Positions 4,990-6,599 of a stretch of 6,599 nucleotides of DNA are shown here, in pieces. Under the pieces are notes generated by a model. That model was not told the origin of the DNA, made no database searches, and was given only the letters and a program-made list of their open reading frames with translations. Positions within the stretch are counted from its first letter, which is position 1. The number at the start of each line of letters is the position of its first letter. Made by a program: the position numbers and the translations under genes. The stretch lies in assembly GCA_007133745.1 (NCBI GenBank), contig SLMC01000387.1:1-6599 (forward strand), given 5' to 3'. Origin of the DNA: Kiritimatiellia bacterium (GTDB taxonomy: Bacteria > Verrucomicrobiota > Kiritimatiellia > UBA8416 > SLMC01).

Positions 4990-6090
4990 ATGAATCCGCA
5001 CGAACAAACCCCGTCAAGCCAGGCAGCGCCCCTCCCGCTGGTCCGCATTCGCGGACTCAAGGTGCGCTTCGCGCTGGAAGACGGTGTCGCCCGGGCCGTG
5101 CGCGGCGTCGATCTCGACATCCCGCAAGGCGAAACCGTCGGACTGGTCGGCGAATCAGGCTGCGGCAAAAGCGTAACGGCCCTATCCCTGCTGCGCCTGA
5201 TCCCCGATCCGCCCGGCCGCATTGTCGCCGGCCAAATGTTCTACGAGAACACCGACCTGCTGACTCTGTCGGATTCTGCCATGCGCGCGGTGCGCGGAAA
5301 CCGCATCTCCATGATCTTCCAGGAACCCATGTCCAGCCTGAACCCGGTCTTCACGATCGGCAACCAGATCATGGAAGGCATCCGTCTGCACCGTACCCGC
5401 CGACATGGCGAAGCGCGCGCCATCGCGCTCGACATGCTGCGCGCGGTCGGCATTCCGAATCCCGAACAGCGGCTGAACGAATACCCGCACCAGCTCTCGG
5501 GCGGCATGCGGCAGCGCGCCATGATCGCCATGGCGCTGGCCTGTCGGCCCGGCCTGCTGATCGCCGACGAACCCACCACCGCCCTGGATGTCACCATTCA
5601 GGCCCAAATCCTGACTTTGCTCAATCAGCTTCAAAAGGATTTCGGCATGTCCGTGCTGCTCATCACCCACGACCTGGGCGTCGTGGCCCAAACCACGCGA
5701 CAGGTGGCCGTCATGTATGCCGGCCTCATCGTCGAACACGCCCGCACCGAGACCCTGTTCAAAGAACCGCTGCACCCCTACACCGTGGGCCTGTTCAAAA
5801 GCATCCCGAAACTCGGCGCGCATGCCGACCGGCTCGACGCCATTCCCGGCCAGGTCCCGAACCCGGCCGCCATCCCGTCCGGCTGCGCCTTCCACCCGCG
5901 CTGCAAACATGCCATGGATATTTGCCGCACAACCGTTCCGCCCCTCGCCGAACATCGGCCCGGCCATCATGCCGCCTGCCACTGGCTGGCTAAATCCGCT
6001 ACAAAGCGGGCTACGCCCGCGCACGTGCGTGAGTATGTGGGTTTGGGAGTGTGCGAGTCAGATACCACCGGCAAAACCGGTGGCTTGTAA
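4990..6090 (+). CDS. DppD/OppD-type peptide ABC transporter ATP-binding protein with a repeat-derived C-terminal tail
   Basis: This 366-residue ATPase acts on the cytoplasmic face of the two permeases. It has Walker A GESGCGKS (54-61), the Q-loop in MIFQEPMSSLNP (108-119), signature LSGGMRQR (169-176), Walker B LLIADEP (189-195), D-loop TALD (197-200) and switch His227 in LLITHDLG. The oligopeptide-transporter C-terminal domain follows, with LHPYTVGLFKSIP (261-273) and four cysteines at 299, 305, 312 and 330. The spacing C-x5-C-x6-C-x17-C is the one conserved in OppD/DppD, where a 4Fe-4S cluster has been described. All catalytic motifs are intact. The family normally ends just after the last cysteine (ACHW, 329-332). 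Here about 31 residues (336-366) continue through hairpin and GT-rich repeat DNA to TAA at 6088-6090. The start lies 54 bases after the upstream stop, with no strong ribosome site. No DppF-type second ATPase follows. Confidence 0.94.
   Translation: MNPHEQTPSSQAAPLPLVRIRGLKVRFALEDGVARAVRGVDLDIPQGETVGLVGESGCGKSVTALSLLRLIPDPPGRIVAGQMFYENTDLLTLSDSAMRAVRGNRISMIFQEPMSSLNPVFTIGNQIMEGIRLHRTRRHGEARAIALDMLRAVGIPNPEQRLNEYPHQLSGGMRQRAMIAMALACRPGLLIADEPTTALDVTIQAQILTLLNQLQKDFGMSVLLITHDLGVVAQTTRQVAVMYAGLIVEHARTETLFKEPLHPYTVGLFKSIPKLGAHADRLDAIPGQVPNPAAIPSGCAFHPRCKHAMDICRTTVPPLAEHRPGHHAACHWLAKSATKRATPAHVREYVGLGVCESDTTGKTGGL
6006..6029. repeat. hairpin GCGGGC-TAC-GCCCGC and adjoining palindrome
   Basis: GCGGGC (6006-6011) and GCCCGC (6015-6020) form a perfect 6-base stem with a TAC loop. 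Overlapping its end is the 10-base palindrome CGCACGTGCG (6020-6029). Both lie inside the last codons of the ATPase gene, encoding KRATPAHVR, and are the start of the repeat-derived extension. No T-run follows, so it does not read as a terminator. Confidence 0.55.
6033..6057. repeat. GT-rich dispersed repeat, copy 2, within the ATPase gene
   Basis: GTATGTGGGTTTGGG (6033-6047) is the exact complement of 1457-1471, and AGTGTGCGAG (6048-6057) matches 1411-1420 directly. Over 6034-6057 the strand reads as eight codons giving YVGLGVCE. The minus strand of 1470-1447 gives the same eight residues, with only two differences, both at third codon positions (GGA/GGC and TGC/TGT). Confidence 0.65.
6065..6083. 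repeat. REP-like hairpin, copy 2
   Basis: CCACCGG (6065-6071) and CCGGTGG (6077-6083) form a perfect 7-base stem with the loop CAAAA, ending 4 bases before the ATPase stop codon at 6088-6090. It aligns with the hairpin at 1328-1346. On the minus strand it lies just downstream of the transposase-like remnant, preceded by TTACAAG. A REP or IS200-type end hairpin recognised by a Y1 transposase is plausible. A 3'-end stabiliser for the transporter transcript is an alternative. The only T-rich stretch nearby (ATTATTTT, 6112-6119) is too far to make a clean terminator. Confidence 0.55.
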
Positions 6091-6480
6091 TATGTGAATA
6101 GCTCAAAGCGGATTATTTTCTGTGAAACAAAGGGTCGCATCTCGCTTTTCGCCAAAGCTATCAAGCATCTATCGGTCGATGCGCGAAGGGCCTTGTCCTT
6201 GCGAATCAAAACGCTGAATTTCCCGGCGGCTTTCCCCACAAGCTTGTAGTCGAAGTTCGTTCGGTTTCCGATCTCCTGCAGAGTCAACCCGCTCCTTTGC
6301 CGGACAAGATAAAACACGAGGTTGCGCAATCGGCCGCCGCGACATGCGCGAATATCCGACCATGGCTCTCCGGTCTCCCGCTCCACGACATCTACTATTC
6401 GCTCGAATTCCTCAAACTGTTCAACAAACTTCCGTTCCGCATGTTCTGCGGCAGTAATTCGGCCCCCAATAAATCCGCTT

Positions 6481-6504
6481 ACGAGAACGGCGACGAGAAC
6501 GGAT
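6481..6504. repeat. 12-base tandem repeat, two copies
   Basis: ACGAGAACGGCG (6481-6492) is followed by ACGAGAACGGAT (6493-6504), identical in the first ten bases. It lies between the HTH remnant and the window end, at the stop codon that closes the remnant's frame upstream (6504-6506). In the remaining bases to 6599 I see no recognisable gene. The minus strand there encodes only short basic frames (for example one ending LNDRRES). Confidence 0.45.
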
Positions 6505-6599
6505 CACGATTCCCTCCGGTCATTCAGTCCCGTCTTCTTTCGCCGATCACGTTGCCAGCCGAGTTGCGCCCATCGCGTACTCGGATCGTGCAAAACTGA

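Larger units (their letters stand above)
5967..6386 (-). pseudogene. remnant resembling the C-terminal helix-turn-helix domain of a REP-associated tyrosine transposase
   Basis: From a GTG at 6386 the minus strand is open for 139 codons to TGA at 5967; the same frame is open upstream to a stop at 6504-6506 without another standard start. The protein-like part runs from about EQFEEFERIVDVV (upstream of the GTG) through RLRNLVFYLVRQRSGLTLQEIG (residues 19-40), DYKLVGKAAGKF (46-57) and RKDKALR (62-68) to about residue 83. This resembles the DnaA-like DNA-binding domain at the C-terminus of many RAYT (Y1_Tnp) proteins. The HUH catalytic part, with its His-x-His and Tyr motifs, is not visible before the window end. 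The frame then runs on through the hairpin and GT-rich repeat and overlaps the ATPase gene by 124 bases on the opposite strand. That overlap suggests a lost stop codon. No good ribosome site precedes the GTG. A small intact HTH protein is the alternative. Confidence 0.5.

Noticed and set aside
3661..5007. A 448-codon minus-strand open frame opposite the DppC-type permease.
   Set aside because: It is antisense to a gene with clear family motifs throughout, and its own translation is Gly/Ala/His/Asp-rich without recognisable domains.
4932..5993. A 353-codon plus-strand open frame overlapping the ATPase.
   Set aside because: It is an off-frame reading of the ATPase, Arg/Pro-rich and without the Walker motifs, which lie intact in the frame starting at 4990.

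Overview
This is a GC-rich window (the coding regions favour G/C at third positions) with one plus-strand gene series and a repeat-rich, transposase-linked right end. The genes read as a URO-D/MtaA-type barrel enzyme followed by three core parts of a Dpp/Opp-type peptide ABC importer: two permeases and one ATPase. Oversized importer permeases beside URO-D-family enzymes fit a free-living bacterium of the PVC group (Kiritimatiellota, Lentisphaerota, Planctomycetota) or a similar environmental lineage. That is a recollection-based inference. No rRNA or other marker here proves it.

Layout. 1-149: a possible gene end (3-47) and the leader of the first gene. 150-1205: the URO-D-family protein. 1206-1545: a 340-base gap with no convincing gene; it holds hairpins, a CCACCGGTGG palindrome and a long GT/CA-rich inverted repeat ending just before the next ribosome site. 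1546-3507: a DppB-like permease carrying an extra domain of about 320 residues in its first periplasmic loop. 3508-3687: a short gap with a four-copy 9-base tandem repeat inside a possible 42-codon small ORF that stops 4 bases before the next gene. 3688-4935: a DppC-like permease with its own periplasmic extension. 4990-6090: a DppD-like ATPase whose last ~31 codons come from repeat sequence. About 6091-6599: a decayed minus-strand helix-turn-helix segment resembling the C-terminal domain of a REP-associated tyrosine transposase (RAYT), a REP-like hairpin beside it, and a 12-base repeat.

Together, the two permeases would form the membrane channel, with DppD as one of its two nucleotide-binding subunits. 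No solute-binding protein and no DppF/OppF partner lies inside the window, so these must be elsewhere or DppD may act as a homodimer. The enlarged periplasmic faces of both permeases suggest an elaborated docking or vestibule structure. The URO-D gene shares orientation with the transporter, but 340 bases of repeat sequence separate them and a functional link is unproven.

The most unusual material is the set of small repeats. A GT-rich motif occurs at 1447-1471 (minus sense) and 6033-6057 (plus sense) and encodes the same eight residues, with only two synonymous differences. A CACCGG-type hairpin accompanies both copies. The second copy has been incorporated into the ATPase reading frame next to the transposase remnant, which suggests RAYT/REP-type spread.
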